NCBI RefSeq assembly: GCF_900496995.4
Contig: NC_044011.1
Span: 13,858,041-13,922,040 of the forward strand
Source of the DNA: Aquila chrysaetos chrysaetos
Lineage: Eukaryota; Chordata; Aves; Accipitriformes; Accipitridae
DNA length: 64,000 nucleotides
Reading direction: 5' to 3'
Shown here: in pieces, positions 12,147 through 26,733 of the stretch
How positions within the stretch are numbered: position 1 is the stretch's first letter
Layout of the letters: each line of letters opens with the position of its first letter
The notes under the pieces: generated by a model
The model's input: only the letters and a program-made list of their open reading frames with translations
The model's database searches: none
What the model was told of the DNA's origin: nothing
Program-made: the position numbers and the translations under genes

Positions 12147-15100
12147 ATGGAGGCGGCGCTGGGAGGGCGAGAGCTGCTGCTGCTGCTGCTGCCGCTGGCC
12201 GCCGCGCTGCTGGGCCCGGCCGCGCCGCTGCAGCTGGGCCAGGTACCGCCGGCACGGGGATCGGGATCGGGACCGGGACCGGGACGCGGTGGGGCCAGTC
12301 TCAGCCCCTGTCCCTCTCTCTCTCTCTCTCCCCCTCTCCCTCCCTCCCTCCCTCCCCGAGGGGTGAGCCGGACCCTGCCGGGGCGCTGGGCGTCTCCGGG
12401 CCGCCTCGGCCGGCCGGGATCGGCGGCGGGAGCGGCTGGCGCGGCTGGAGGAAGCGGGCCGAGTCGGTGGCACCGGAGGGCGGTGTGCCGGGGACGGGGA
12501 CGGGGTTTCCCGGCTGTAGCGCTTGGCAGCCTAAGGTGTATTACCCCTGCTTGCAGCGCTTGACCTGCTGCCCAAGTGCGTTTCGGTCTAAAATGTACAC
12601 AAACGGTACGAAAGGCGTCTGCCACAAACTCGGTTACCGTGGGTGTAATGCTTCCCTCCTCCCTTTAATGATTCGTTTCTATAGGATTTGGTATGCTGAA
12701 ATAAGTATCTGACAGGTTGAGGGGGGGAAATAGTTACTTCTATGTAATGTAGGTGTATTTATATTGTGGTTTTATGCTTGCCTACCCACATCTTGATGGT
12801 TCAGTGCTTTAGGAGTATGGGGTGCGCTAGGTCCACATTTGCTCCTACTGATTTCTGTACTTTTGAACTGAATTGAGAAAAGAGTTTCGATGTATTGGTA
12901 TATTACTGGGCATTGTGCTGTCTGTTTTTCTGTTCCAGTACCTATGCTGTATCTTGGTAAGATAGTTTTAAGTTAAATTGGTGGCTTTTTAAGGAGTGGA
13001 AGGAATTTTTTGTGTACTGCTGGGGAGGTCTTCTCAGTGGGAATAAAAAGATGTGCCGTGGCACCGGTGAGCTTTGACCTCTAGAATTACAGAAGAGAAT
13101 TGGGTACTTCTGTCTGTACTTGAATCATGACTAAATACATCCTCTAATTGTTATAATCGTGAACTCAAAAGTGTGAGATCGCAAAGAGGGAAGAGCTGTG
13201 TTGCGTTTGTAGTCACTTGTCTAGCCAATGTGAAGTTGCTGTCAAGTGAGTAAATTTATTATGGCTTTTTTTCCTCTAGAGGTTTTGGGTTTTTTTAATT
13301 TAAGTAAAACGTTTCCAAGAAAGCCTGACAAAGGCCCTGTACTGGCACATCCTGTGTTGCAAAGCGGGATTCCTGGGCTTACTTCCTGGTTTCTGCTTCT
13401 CTATATGAACATTTGAAGAGAGATCTGCTTAGCTTTGATATCAAAATGGGGATCTAGATCTCCAGACACCTATAAAAGTGCAAGAGTGCTTGAAGTCAGG
13501 TGCACTAAAGAGAGCAGAGAGGGCTCAGCCCTCAGGTACTTTGCTTATCCCTCTGAGAAAGGGAGTGCTAGCTTGAATTTGCTAAGAGAGACATGAAGTG
13601 ACAGTGGAATAGAGACCTATGCTCTTGTTTACCTTCTACCTGGAACCTATCACACTTTCACACCAAAACTTCAACTCAGTAGCATTGAAGTTGTTTGTCG
13701 CAGCTGGCAGTTGTGCAAGTTGTGGAGGCACATCTGTGTATGCTGTCTATCTTTGGATCTGAATGCGTGAGTGAGCATGGCACAGGGGTGCCGGAGCGGT
13801 CCCGTGGATGCCAGCTTGAGGTCAGAAATAGAAGAGGTATGTTTTAGAGTGCTAATAGGGCTTGACTTAGTAACTGGGGTGTAATGCCTTATGGGCATAG
13901 CTGTGCTGTTTGTGGGGTTGAGTTTGTCCGTTTGTGCCGTACTTCTTAGGTGGTCTGTCAGCTCAGTTTTTTCTAGCTGGAAGTGTCTGCACTTTTTTAG
14001 TTTTGTACTGGTGTGGTGGCATAAGTACATGCAGAAAAGCTCTTTTAAGAGTCAAAAAGGGAACATACACATTTTTACTTTAGTATTTTTTCTTTTTAAA
14101 TCTCAAACATAAAAACCTGTGTTCCCTCCTGCACTATTTCTTTTTGTACATATAGGATCATTTTTGATGTAGAAGGAACAATGCATCTTGAGAAAGTTTT
14201 GAGTAGAAGAATTGTTGGGTTTTGACCATGAGCTGGTTTATGGTGGCCTGGTAGAAACAGAAGTGCCTAGGCAGTGGGAATAGGCAGAAGAGGAATGCCG
14301 TGCTGTCAGGTTGGCTTCAGAAGCAATAAGCTTAACAACAGTGGGCGATGGGGTCAGAATAATTGTGGTCTTTCCTCAGTATGGCTTGGGGCTGCAGACT
14401 GGTTGGGAGCAGACAGCATCAACATGTTCAGCTTTTCTTCAACTGGGTACCACGACTGTGCCGTCTACAATTCTGTGAGCCCACTGGCAGCATACTACTG
14501 GTAGCTTCGCAGTTTGTAGTTCTTGTATGTGGTATTAAAGTTCACCTCCAAGTTGATGGTCGACTGAGGAAAAACCTTGAAACATTGGAATAACGTTTTG
14601 TAAGGCTGAAATGCTTTTGTTCAGCTCCGGAATGTGAACGCCTCCGTTGTTGTGCAATACTTGTCATTTCTTAAATAAGCTGTTTTGAAATCTGGACTTT
14701 TTTTTTTTTTAAAACATTAGCATGTGTGTTTTGATTTTTCTTTCTCCTCCTGAAATTTGGATAAGCACTGGGTTACAGATTGATTGATATTAGTCAAAGG
14801 TTTGGGTTTGTTTTTTTTTTTTTTAAATAGGCAGAGAATGATGCAGTAAGACAACTGACCTTCACATTAAAGTAACCTGTTTTTCTGGTGCAAGGTCAGG
14901 AATTAGGTTTTGTGTTTTAGAGTATTTTTTTAATGTGCTGATAGGAACTGGCTAAAAGCACAGTGGGCTGAATGCTAATGGTATGTTGTTTGCTTACTCT
15001 GTTTGCCTCTTGATAATTTAGGTTTAGCAGTGTTCTTTCTAAATAGCATACTTGCCTACCAGACTTTTTTTTTTAGTGTAGTTGCCTGAAAAATATTGCT

Positions 15101-18100
15101 TTCAGATCATTTGTTGGCTACAAGAAACCTCTGTGTGGATGGATTATTTCACAACAGGAGAAAGTAATCTTCACTACACCAACCATTTGCAGTGAGTGTA
15201 ATGTGTTTTAATCGAAGAAACTTGTCAATAGTGACATGCTGAAGTGTTTCTTTCATCGCTATATGGCAGTTTATCTGTTAACAGCCTGGCACATGTTCTG
15301 AACTTTATGCCTAAAAGATCTGACATCATCTCTCCATGTATATTTGATTAAATTACAGCAGTATGATGCAACCATGTCCCAGTGATGTGAGACTAAGTAT
15401 TCACTTTTAAAACTCCTGATAAAATATTCATAGTATGAGTTGATTTAATAGGGAGAAAGCAAAGGCAATTAATTCTAGCAACATATGTAGGGCAAAGGAA
15501 AGGATAAGCAATATTATACTAAGGATCATTGTAAAGCAAGGAAGGAATATAAGTGTGGTTGTTCAGAAAAGTAAAGCAAAAGCATTATGTTAGATTTTTA
15601 TATTGACTACGATAGTTCAGCTTTAGTTACTTAAGCAAATACTGGATTTCATTATCTTACCCTAAATACTGTCATGCAGTTTAATAATGCTAAACCTTAC
15701 CGGAGAAGATTTTGTACTAAAATTTTGTAAAATGTGAGGGACTAATTATCGTCCCGCAAACTTGTCATGTCAAACTTGTACCACGATTATTTCTTAACTC
15801 GGTTATGCCTGATTGCAGTTAAGACTCGTCCTACAACATAGGTCTGTTCTGAGTCTGATGAAAGAATTATGAGAAGCACAGATCTCTGGATTGCAAATAT
15901 ACAGTTACACTGTTTGGAGCCAGTTGTCCATGTGAGTGCCAGGACTCAAACAGTAGGAGTTTGGGTGGTAGTTTTGTTTGTCTGTTTGAACACTTTTTTC
16001 CCATAATTTCTTTTCAACTTTAGAAACAAGTTATTAGTCTTGTCTATTTCTTATCTGTTTGGCAACCTTCATTGGACTTTATATTTTCCTATCACCAACA
16101 GGATATCCCACTAGTGCCTGTGTAATTGATGCGAGGGGATTGTCTGTCTTTCAAGTCTCTGTACAGCTGGCCATTTTGCGAGGCGTGATGCCATCTGTTC
16201 CTAGTGCTGCCCGCTCCGCTTCCCACAGGCCTTCTAGTGCAGAAAGAGCCTGGTTCGGAGAGCCTCAATGGAGAACAGCTGTGCTTTAAGTGGGCTGGCT
16301 GCTAGCAGCTGAATCTAGATGGGGTTTATGTGACTAATGCAGTTGTGTAGGACTTAAGGGTTACGCTGTACTGGGAGAGACTGTATGGTGCACCCCATCA
16401 GGTACCCACTGCCCATGGAATGAGTTTTTCCATGATTCTGTAATCAGATCTGTTTGAAGTTCCTGCGTGATTAGACTTAAAGCTTTGTCTTGTGCGGCAT
16501 TTTTCATAAAAGGCCAAGATTAGGTGAAATGTTCTCTGTAGATTTGTGTGGCATTGGTATGGGGAGTCTTTAAGAATTAATGAATATTCCCTTTTAACTT
16601 ATACCAGATGCTTTATATTCTTTGCTGCCATCTTTTCTCCATCTTGCTCTTCTGCTACTAGAGCAATTATACTGCCGCAGTTAACACTCCTGGGTTCTGT
16701 TGCAGCACATGGTGAGAGAGAAAGGATTAGAAAATGATCACTACCTGCTTATCTCTATTGATCCAAGTTCACAAAAATTCACTAGCTCAATGTAACTTAT
16801 GTAGCCACACTGTTACTGCTGTTGCCTAGCTGTCCTAGAACAGAATGACATACATCTGTGGTAGAAGTGCTGTCCTCTTTACAGGTACTGTGGCCATTAC
16901 CACTGTAAATATCACTGCTGGAGCACTAAAACAATGATGAGAAATCGTAGGATGATGTAGATGTCTCAGGAGGGACATCTACATCCTATAACAGCATTAA
17001 GAATGATAGAGCCATTTTTAGTGTAAATTGGAGAGTTTTGTGTGAAGGCATTCACCAGCACAGGAAGGGATAAGGTGCTGTGAATGATGGTACAGATGTC
17101 AATGGTAAGCTGAAAGCACAACCTGATTCCTGGGGACCTGAATTGCTTCTTGGGGCTGTCCTTTGATTCTGGCTCTGTCAAAGTGCAGCTTTCTCAAATA
17201 TTCCCATGAATTGAGGACCTTTTAAATTACAGGACTGTCTGAAACTTACGTGAACTTTCATGATATTGTTAATACTGAAAAGTGTATTGTAAGTTATACA
17301 AACAAGTTTTACACTCATAGTTCAGGCTTCTCCAGGACTTGACTGGGCAATATTATGGATTACTGCAGAGGACCCATGTCCTGCTCTCGGTGACTTCGTT
17401 ACTACAGGATTGGCTTACTATGCTTTCAATACACAAAATAAGTGATGCGGAGTTATTTACTTTTCTTAGTGCTGAAGTACATAGCCACAAGACATATGTA
17501 TAGAACACCTTTTTTTTTTTTCCTAAGCAGTGAGTTTTATTATGGTAACATAAAAAAGTATTTTCTCTGTTGAAATTAAAGGGTGTTTCATAAGCCTGTG
17601 AGTCTTCAGCCCTAGGATTGGAAAGATGGGTACTTGAGTTAGCACTGGAGCACTTTCTAGCAAGTATGGCTTCTCAGGCCAGGCATTTCATCATGAAAGC
17701 ACGGTACAAGAGCTATTGGCATGCCAAGTCTGTTTCCCTCCCGGTTTAGCAAGCATAAACAACGTGTGACTCTTGAACACTTATTCATGAGCAGATATCG
17801 AGGGGGTACTGACCGGGGTTGTGTTAACAGGGGGAACGCTGTGCATCACCCATTCCCGGCTGTGGGTGAAAGCGGGTCAGCTGGGATGGTGCTCTGCTCT
17901 CCTGAGAGCTACTTGCAGTAGTCCCTTCCTCTTTCCCCTAGTCCTCCTGCCTGGCTTTTCATTGTGTTTGGCATGCATCTTGCGGTTCTTGCTCTCATGT
18001 AGATTTTGGTATGGGATGTGTAGGGTCAGGAAGATTGGCCACAGCCAGACCCGTTGAGTTTTGGGTGTGGCACTACAGGGAAGACAGCAGTGAGGAACTC

Positions 18101-21100
18101 TCCTGCAAGGAAGGATTAAGCTTGCAGAGAGCGTTATCATAAAATCAGGAAGACTGAGTTGGAGGACTGTTATTTTCCATGGGAAGATACTATGAAGAGT
18201 CATGAATGACCTGTTCATAAATTGCAGCAAGGAAGCTTCAGGTTAGACGTTAGGAAAATTTTTAATGTTAAAGGTAGCTGAGTAGTAGAGTAAATAGTTG
18301 AGGAGAGTGTGAAGTTTTTGGACATCACTGGAGAACTTTAAGAATAAGTCTGTCAGGAATGACATCGATGTAATTTATTCTGACTCTGGAAAAGCTGGTC
18401 TTCCTCTGGTCCTCGAGATGTTTCTGTATCAGTTCAGGAACGTTTGGAGCAAGAACAATTGAAAACTGATTATTTTTTAGCACCAAAACTTTGAGATCTA
18501 TTTGAAATGTTTCTTGGCAAGACTGGCATCAACTCTGGTGAGACCGCTTAGCGAAGAAGCAAAACAAGAACATGTGACAACTCAGGAGAATGGATGTACA
18601 GAATATGGGAAGTTATCAGTAGAATTTGATGGATCTGGATGTGAACAGACTGGTCATGGGAATGGCAAGAATAAGAGTTCTCCGTTGCTTGTGAGCACAA
18701 AATGGCAAGGCTCATGGTGTAGCCGCTGTAGTGGAGTATTAATCATTGCTCTAAGCGATTGAATAGCTTTATGAACCTGTGCCGTTCAGGAGATGCACCA
18801 CCATCTCCTGAGATGATGGTGAAGATGGGCATCTTCTAAGGAGATGCTGCAAGGACAGGCAGACCGTGCAGCAGAGCCTATCCAACAGCCTGTGGCCACC
18901 AGGACAAGTAGCGCAGCTCCCTCCTCCCAGCTGCGTTCTTGTGTCTCTCATGCTTGTCTGGCTGTTCCTTGCTTGTTCAACTGACAGAAAAATAGCCTGG
19001 CAAAAAAAAGGGAACGTTTTCCTGCCAATTTAATGAGCTAAATTGGCTCACTGACTTGGCATAAATGAGAGGGGAGGATGATGTGCGGGAGAGATCTACA
19101 CTCTCTTTTTTAGTGGCAGAGGCAGCAAGCGGTTAAGCTGGCTTATTTGTCTGCACGCTATGATCTATTTTTTGTAACTTTGACAGCATGGAAGTGATCC
19201 ACTGAAATATTTTAATTTCTTAAACATGTAATACGCTCTTCAAGTGCAAGTTTTTAAGTATGTACCGGAATTCATGACAGTGCTTGTGGATACTATGTCA
19301 ACAGAATGGACAGCTGTTCTGAAGAAAATTAATCATCGTGTATCTAGCTCACTTTGTACATTTAGTGCTCAGTTGTTGAGCATATCTATATTGCCCCATG
19401 CCCTTAATTTTCAAATAAAGCATTGGATTAACAAAAAAAGTAGGGGGGATTTTCCTTTTTTTCAGCAGTTACAGGCTATCACTCATTTCCTTTTTCTTGT
19501 AATCTCAGTGAGTCATTTTGTAGATGTTGAAAAAAATTGCAAAATACTTTCTGTGTAAAAGAACTCAAATTTCATTTAAGGCTTAAAACCGAAGGACTAT
19601 TAAGAGTGCCTGGAAAATGCATCTTTTGTGCCTTTTGAATCCCCAGAAAACAGAAAAATCTAAGAAGTAATGACACAAGGTTTTGGTAATCTGTGAAACA
19701 GTTTGAGGGTGTAAAAGACGTACAGCTTTGAAAAGTCAGTATAAACACCTGTTTCCTAGAAGGGGCATTGAGAAAGAGATTCCTCTGCGGTCTCAGTGGC
19801 CAGAGAGTTTTCCTACTGATTTGACAAATGCGTCTGAAGCATCAATGACAAGGCATTTCCAACCAAAAGGTTACCTGTGTTAGATTTTAAGCCATGCTTT
19901 TCATGATGCCAGATTTCTGCTGAATCAGATTTGGATGTTGTTTTTCAGTTTTTGGCAGTCCTGGCTACCTGTGTATACTGATTAACACCCGTTGATTTAA
20001 GGATTTTTTTACATTATAGTCACACTTCAGAAGCTCTCTGTTCACGAATTGGGACTATGTTATGCTAGGTACTGTATATTTCAAGTATCTCCTGGCTGAA
20101 AATTTAGTGTTTTATAAAAATCCCAAATGAAAAGCCTTCTTATGTATTTAATTTTTTATTTATTTATTTTCAACTCTGAGCAAGATCAACGTTTTATTGA
20201 CACATAACTTGCTTTTTAGCTGTTAGTTGCGAAACCATGACTCAAACACAGAGCGAAAGAAGATGCTGAAGGTATGAAGAAGTATTCCAGAGGAAAATGA
20301 AATGCAATTAGAATCATTTAAGGCTCCCAAAAGGCAAATAGGGAGCTTAACGTTATCTCTGAAGAGGTGACTCAGGAAAGCAGTGTGGCAATCATTACTT
20401 TTGGCCATGTCCAAGAGAGATTTGGCTTTTGTATGTAACTTTTGTCAGGGGCAGGCCTGGGAGATTTAAGGTCCCATCTGCAAAACAGCCCCTGAAATTA
20501 CAAGGGGGAAATAAGAGGACAGAATGAGTGAGTCAATAAATTACAGCTGTTAGGGTTTGAAAGAAAGAAGCAAATCCCCATTAGCTGTGAGTTTGGAGAT
20601 GTCCCGTGTGGCATAATTTGGGAATCATAACCAAATAAAAGAAACAGGATTACTGCTGACACTGACAAAACTGAGTGTTCTTTAGTATAGGCTAACATGT
20701 ACTAAATTATACTTCACCTTGAAGACTAAGCAGAGTGCTTAAAAAACATTTACAGAGAATCTGATTTTTACCTTGTATTGTCTGTCATTTTTCAGGTAAT
20801 ATGAGAGACTTCTTTTCCATTATATCCATGTGAAACAAGTTCTTCTGAGAATCCAGCTCTATTATTATTATTTTATCTTTATTTAAAAAATCCCTATCCA
20901 TAAGGGGATGCAGCTGTCATTCTTTCTCATCAATCCTCTTTATTAAAAAGAGGGGAAAAAAACTCAAACCAACCCTTACATGAAACAAGTAAGCATATTG
21001 CTCTTTCTTCTATCTGCTGGATAGAAAGCCTGGGAATGTGCTCTGGGGATTGTACGTTGTCATTCTGTCAGGACAGTGTGTGAAAGTGGCCTGCAGTGGC

Positions 21101-24100
21101 TTATGTGTTTCCTCAGAAACTCACATCTCTTCTCACTGCTGTTTTCCAGGAAACCATCAGAGTCAATGTTATGATGTTGAAAACCAGTGGAGAATTTCAC
21201 AAAGGACAGGTTTGTCTGGTTTTTGTATTTATTCAGTGAATATGCAGTGAAACAAAGTCTGCGTGTGGATGCAAATGCATTGTTTTGTCTGACGTCAGTC
21301 AGTATGAAGTCTGTTCCTCTGAGAACAGAATTGTAGCATGGGGCCAGGAACCACACACTTATTCTGTCTGTCTTTCTTTCAGGTTGTTTTTAATATCACC
21401 TATGTTAATGGACAGGTATATCTAAATGATTTTCCTATGAAAAGTGGGGTTGCCCACGTAACATGTCAAACAATAATATGTGAGTATTCTCTCTCTCTCT
21501 CTTTTTTTTTTTCTTTTTTTTCCCCTGGGGTATTTGGCTTCCCTGTTATCTAGTAACCAAAGCTTACAATGACTACATGTTCTCCTACTCTGCAAAACTG
21601 AGCATTGTAGAAGCAAATCATTTCCCAAGGTAGGATAATTTTGCTACTAAAATGGGTGGGAAAAAATCTTACTGCCTTGTTGTCAAGTCCCATTCACATG
21701 CTTATATATAAAGGGTCTAATCTGAAATCCAGAGTCTGCCTATCTTTTCAAAAGAATGTTTTGCACTACAGGCTAGACAATGTAAACAGAAGGATGCAAC
21801 TCCACCCTGCTAATGGCTGTGTCCCTAGGTTGGTTGGCATATATCCAAAAGGAGATTCAATAACAAAAGTATGAATTATTGTTAGGAAGATCTTTTAGTT
21901 ATCTCATTTCTGTGTCTGCTGGACAAACAAGTTTCTGCTAGTTAGGATATTATAGCACAAATACTGCAGTTTTGCTAGTGTCCCGCAGTGGTTAATGACT
22001 TCACGTTATTTTGAAACTGCTATTTTTTCCACTGATTCAATGCTATACCTTTTGTGAAAGACCAGAAAGTACTGTGATTTTTTGAGATCAGAGAGCATAC
22101 TGTATAATTAATTAAACAAGGGCCATTATGCTCACTTGATTTAAGCTTCTGTTATATTCAGAATGATCTCTTGATGGATCAGGTGCAGTCAGTCTCTAGC
22201 TTGGTTTCTGAGGTCATCCTCTCCTTAAAATCAGACATTTACTTTGAGAGTACTAATGCTTTTTCTAAATTGCTTCTCTGAGCCATGACCTTGTTTCTTG
22301 AACCCTTCCTTCCCAAGCATGATCAATTATTAATTTGACACTATTTCTTTTCTGGAAAGGGAGAACAGTAATTAATTCCTCTTTTTCTGGGATAGTTATT
22401 CCTATTGGTTCTATTTTTTTCTATCCTAGGGTAGAAAAACATGGCAAAATGTCATTTACCTGCAAGGTAATTGACTCCAAAAAAAAAGATATGATTTTAT
22501 TGACTAATTCTGAGAGATACTGAGCACTGTACTGTAGTTCCTATTAATTTCCCAAATGATAGTTGTATAGCTTGCAGTGACTACAATTATGAATGTCAAT
22601 CTGAAACAGTGAGAAAAATACTGATTTGACCTGGAGCTAGGAACCTGGAACTCCCTATCTCCGTGTTTGGGTCTGAGTCCTCAGCATAGTATGTCTCTCT
22701 AATGTTTGTAAAATGCTGAAGGAATATAGAGATACTTGTTGCCTGTTAACAGAGGGGAAAAATACTCCTGAATGTATGTAAAAATCAATGTGAGCCAAGT
22801 ATTCATGCTCTTGAATATTAGAGACCAAGTCTCCTGAGTGGTGTTGTCTTGACACTGTTGTCAGATCGTGCCTGGCCCCTATATCCCCACTTGAAGTTCC
22901 CACAAATGTCAGTTTTGGAAGCATATCTTTCACTCCCATTGAGTGTAGTGGGGATTGAGCAGCCTGACACATGAAAGGTTGGGACTACAGGGAGCTTCAG
23001 CTACTTGGCATCTTAGAGGCTTTGGTCCTTTAATGTATACTTGCCGGTGTAAGTCAGAAAACATTCAGCAACCAGGTTAGTGCTCTGGCTCACACATATA
23101 GGGAACCTTTCTCTTTCTCTCTAACCTCTTTCTCTCCTTCTGCCACTTATTTTTGCAATGGAAGATGTTGCTAAATGATGTTGAAAAGTATTTTTCTGTA
23201 TTTAAAATAAGCAAAATACCTTTATGAGGAAAGGGATCATGGCATAAAAGTAATGGACACACTGAGCTGTTATTGTGTAATGGAAGGACACTAGGCCAGC
23301 CTTCCCCCACATTGTACAGCACTGCAAGTGACCCACAGCACTAGTGACACAGAATCAGGGGCCAGTTCAGTCTCAGTTCACGCACTTTGCTGTCTGCATG
23401 CTGGAGAGATCTGTCACCTCCCCTCTTGCACTTCTGCAGCACTTCAGTTCTAGCATGCCCTCACCTGTAGTAGAGGCATGGTAGTTGGCAGAAGGATACT
23501 AAGTTTATGCGGAAACAGTGAGGGTGGAAAGGCAGTTCCCTGTGTACTCGTGGAATATTAGGTTGTTGAAATAGCTGAAAGCTTTTGGGTAGAAAGGGAG
23601 TTTGAGGTGTCAGAGGTTACATATGAAGATGGGGAGGGTGGGGGCAGAAAAAACACGTATGAGGGAACTGACAGTCATCTTGAATGGTATATGCAGTGTG
23701 CGTGGAAAAGAGCATATTTGTTTCTGTAGGAAGAGGAAAGGGAATGTTGTGTGAATCAAGATGTTGACACAGGTGGCTGGCTGGGCTGTGGTATTAACTG
23801 TTATGAACTCCTCTGGACAAAAAAATAAGAATGTAGTAATAGCGAAGCCAAAGAGTGCTGCTTAGAGTGCTTTAATGCAAACATCAAAGGCAGGGTCCGT
23901 GACATTCCTTGCAAGCTCTCTCAGTCTGGGGGTTGTACAGTGCTGCTGTTGTCTGCTGTGTTGTATCACGAGACCTGCTCCAAGTTTGATTTGGTGATAT
24001 ACTGGTAAAAAATCATGGCAATTGTTTTACCTGTTGCCCACATTACTACCCCTTATAACAGTGGTTAGTGGAAGAGTTACGATCAGCATGGTCCGTACAA

Positions 24101-26701
24101 CTGTTCAGGCACCTCTGGTTTGATGCTAGTGGTCCTCTGTAGTTGTAATGACTTTTCCATTCAGCTGTTACGTGTGCAAAGGCATCTATGTCAGAGTTGC
24201 AACTGTTTGCCCCATGGTTGCGTACTGCTTTCTGGTTGGGGTGGCTTCTGTTTGAAAACTGTGACATTGTGTGTTAACAGTGGAGAACGGAAACTCGGAT
24301 AACTTACCAGATCAGCAGCGCCTGGGAACCATCAGTGTTCGCATCATGGTTCACGAGTGGCCTTTGGCATCCAGTTCTGATTTGCACCTGATTGTCATTC
24401 AGGAAGAAGTGACAGAAATTGATGGAAAACAGGTAAAAAAAACCCAGCCTAACACTCTGCTTGTTTTTAATTTAGGAGAGGCAAGTAGTTAGCAAGGATT
24501 AAAAGGTTTACATGTGTCTGGCTGGTGGTTAGAGCACAAAGTATATAATCTAATGCTAGTTAGCACAGTACTGAGGGAGATAATACCAACCTAAGTTGCC
24601 TGTGTAGTAGCAGGGGTGTTTCATGAGGAGACTTCAAGTTTTAATGCTTCTATTCTTATTTTAATTATTAAGTGTTGGATGACTTTCCCTTAAGCTTGTT
24701 AGAGTATCATTACCTCTGTCACATGGTCTTTCAACAAATGCATTTATGCAAGCAAAGTCAGACTCAGAAGCAATATTTCATTTACTAAATAAGGTACAGA
24801 ATAAATAAAAGGGGCATGGGCTCGTTCCAAGTCCTGAGGTTTTCCCCATTGTTTATTCCAAGCTAACAAAGTGTTTCAAGCATGTAGCATGGGGGACAGC
24901 TTGCAGTAGCAAACTCTTATGTCAGGTGGGCTTGTTGTGAAAGCCCACAACACCTGAGAGCTTAGCCTTAGAATATTTTGCATGTAAGATAATTAATTCA
25001 CTTGAATAAAAGTCTTGATAATGAACATGGATTTTGAGATGAACAGACCCCCCCCCCGCCCCAAATTCTAACTGTATCTGCACAAATACCAGTGAATGTG
25101 AGGGGTTACAATTCTAGCCGAGATTGAAGTAATGCAGAACTGAGTTCTCAAAATCACCTATACAGTATAGTTATTTTTCCAACCAGAGAGGTTCTGGAGA
25201 GAAGATACAGCTGCTGAAGCCAGCAGACGCATCAAATTTTTGTTTCAGTACATGTCTGCATCTTACATGTGGCCAGGCTCTTTTGAAGCTGGCTTATGTT
25301 CTGCTGCCTTTTTTTTAAAAGGGAGAATGATGATAGTACTATTGATCCTTAATTAATTGCATGCTCAGCGTGTAGTATTTTTTACAGGGATCTGCATCGT
25401 ATCAAAATCTTACTCTGTTAATGAAAAATCCCACTGAGAGATTTGAAGCTTTTCTAATGAGGTGTTTATCCCACTGTTAGGAGGCTAATATATCCTGGTT
25501 TGATTCAGTTGTTACACAACAGTGCTGTTGTGTTTCATATTTCAAACTAAATAACAAAATGCATTTCAGATTTTCACAGGGACCTGGTAAGAACAACGAG
25601 AAAGCTAATGCTGTTTCCTTAATTGTTCCTTTAAGTCAAAAGCTTTCAATCTTTCTCATTGGTTATCAGCTGACAGTAAAGATCATCTGTTTCATTGCAT
25701 TGTTCTGTGCATGTTCAAAGCAAAAGGAGGTTGGCCTATAGGTCTGAAAGCATAAGTGAAACTGTATCACATGCTGCATTCCTCTTTTGTTAGTTATACT
25801 TCTATGTAGCAGTTACAATTATGGTCACAAACTCTCTGGATTTGTCATTTCTTGGCCTCACAGTGCAGTTATTGATGTTAGTAGGAGTTATGCTGAATGT
25901 ATTCTATATAAGTGATGTTTGCAGTGATTAGGTGAAACGAGTCCAGCACATCACTGGAAGAGGAGGAAGAAAACTATTCTTTCAGTTGTTGAAAAAAAGC
26001 AAAAGCAGAAGTGTGAGTCTTGCCTCAGCAACACTTTAAACGTTTGCAAGTGCTCTTTAACTACGCACTTGGGTGTTCCAAGTCCTAAAACGCCTTCCTG
26101 AAAGAGGATCATAATGAACTATGTGAGACTTAGTTAAAAGCCCATGGAGTGACTACCACATGCTTTTGCAGGGGGAGAGAGACCTAGTCTGTTCAGCATA
26201 TTTTCTAATGTGGTATAGTCTACAGAAGCGTGGTGAGTAAAAACAAAGAATACTAATTCATGTTATAACATCCCTATTCTAAATCTTAATGGCTTGGGAG
26301 TTTTCTGTGATGTATTGGTTTTCTCTGCCAGCCTACTTCACTCTCACTTTAAACTCAGTATTATCAACATGTTTGCATCTCTTGTAGGTTCAGCAGGAAG
26401 AAGTAACAGAAATAGATATTTTAGTAAAGGACTCGAGAGTGCTTAGACATTCAAACTACACTGTCCCTTTGAAAGAGAGCATGCTGTATTCCATCCCAAG
26501 GGACAACGACATGTTATTTACACTTCCCAACCTTGCAGGAAAAGGTATCTCTCTTAGTTGTTACATAATACTTTTATCCATAGTTGATGTATTGCTTTAC
26601 AAGGGTGAAAGAACATCATTATTCCTGTGTTCTACATAGTGAAACAGTTTCTTCATTAACAGGGAAGTGTTTCGTTTTATGTGGTGGTTCGTTTTTTTTT
26701 G

Positions 26702-26733
<32 letters not shown>

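Larger units (their letters stand above)
11900..12530. promoter_or_regulatory. GINM1 CpG island and promoter
   Basis: CpG-dense block around the first exon. It contains an imperfect CGGCC pentanucleotide array (about 12003-12066) and a GCC trinucleotide run (about 12091-12111). The start codon lies inside CAAGATGGAGGC, close to the YY1 motif CAAGATGGCGGC that often sits at TATA-less promoters. The first intron begins with a G-rich array on the plus strand and then a pyrimidine tract. Confidence 0.75.
12243..21149 (+). other. GINM1 intron 1
   Basis: 8.9 kb intron. The first 300 bp belong to the CpG island. Further in I see a perfect hairpin at 16954-16985, a weak CR1-like remnant near 18215-18420 and a 9-bp-arm palindrome at 19024-19047. 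Otherwise it is unique AT-rich sequence with T-runs. No coding exon was recognised. Confidence 0.7.

Noticed and set aside
11656-12712. Open frames of 105-236 codons around the GINM1 promoter
   Set aside because: Composition artefacts: poly-Lys from a poly(A) run and Pro/Arg/Ala repeats from CGGCC and GCC arrays. The true exon is 12147-12242, confirmed by its donor and splice phase.
16381-16440. Possible CR1 tail (CCATGATTCTGTAAT)
   Set aside because: Only about 12 bases resemble CR1 and no upstream CR1 motifs were found.
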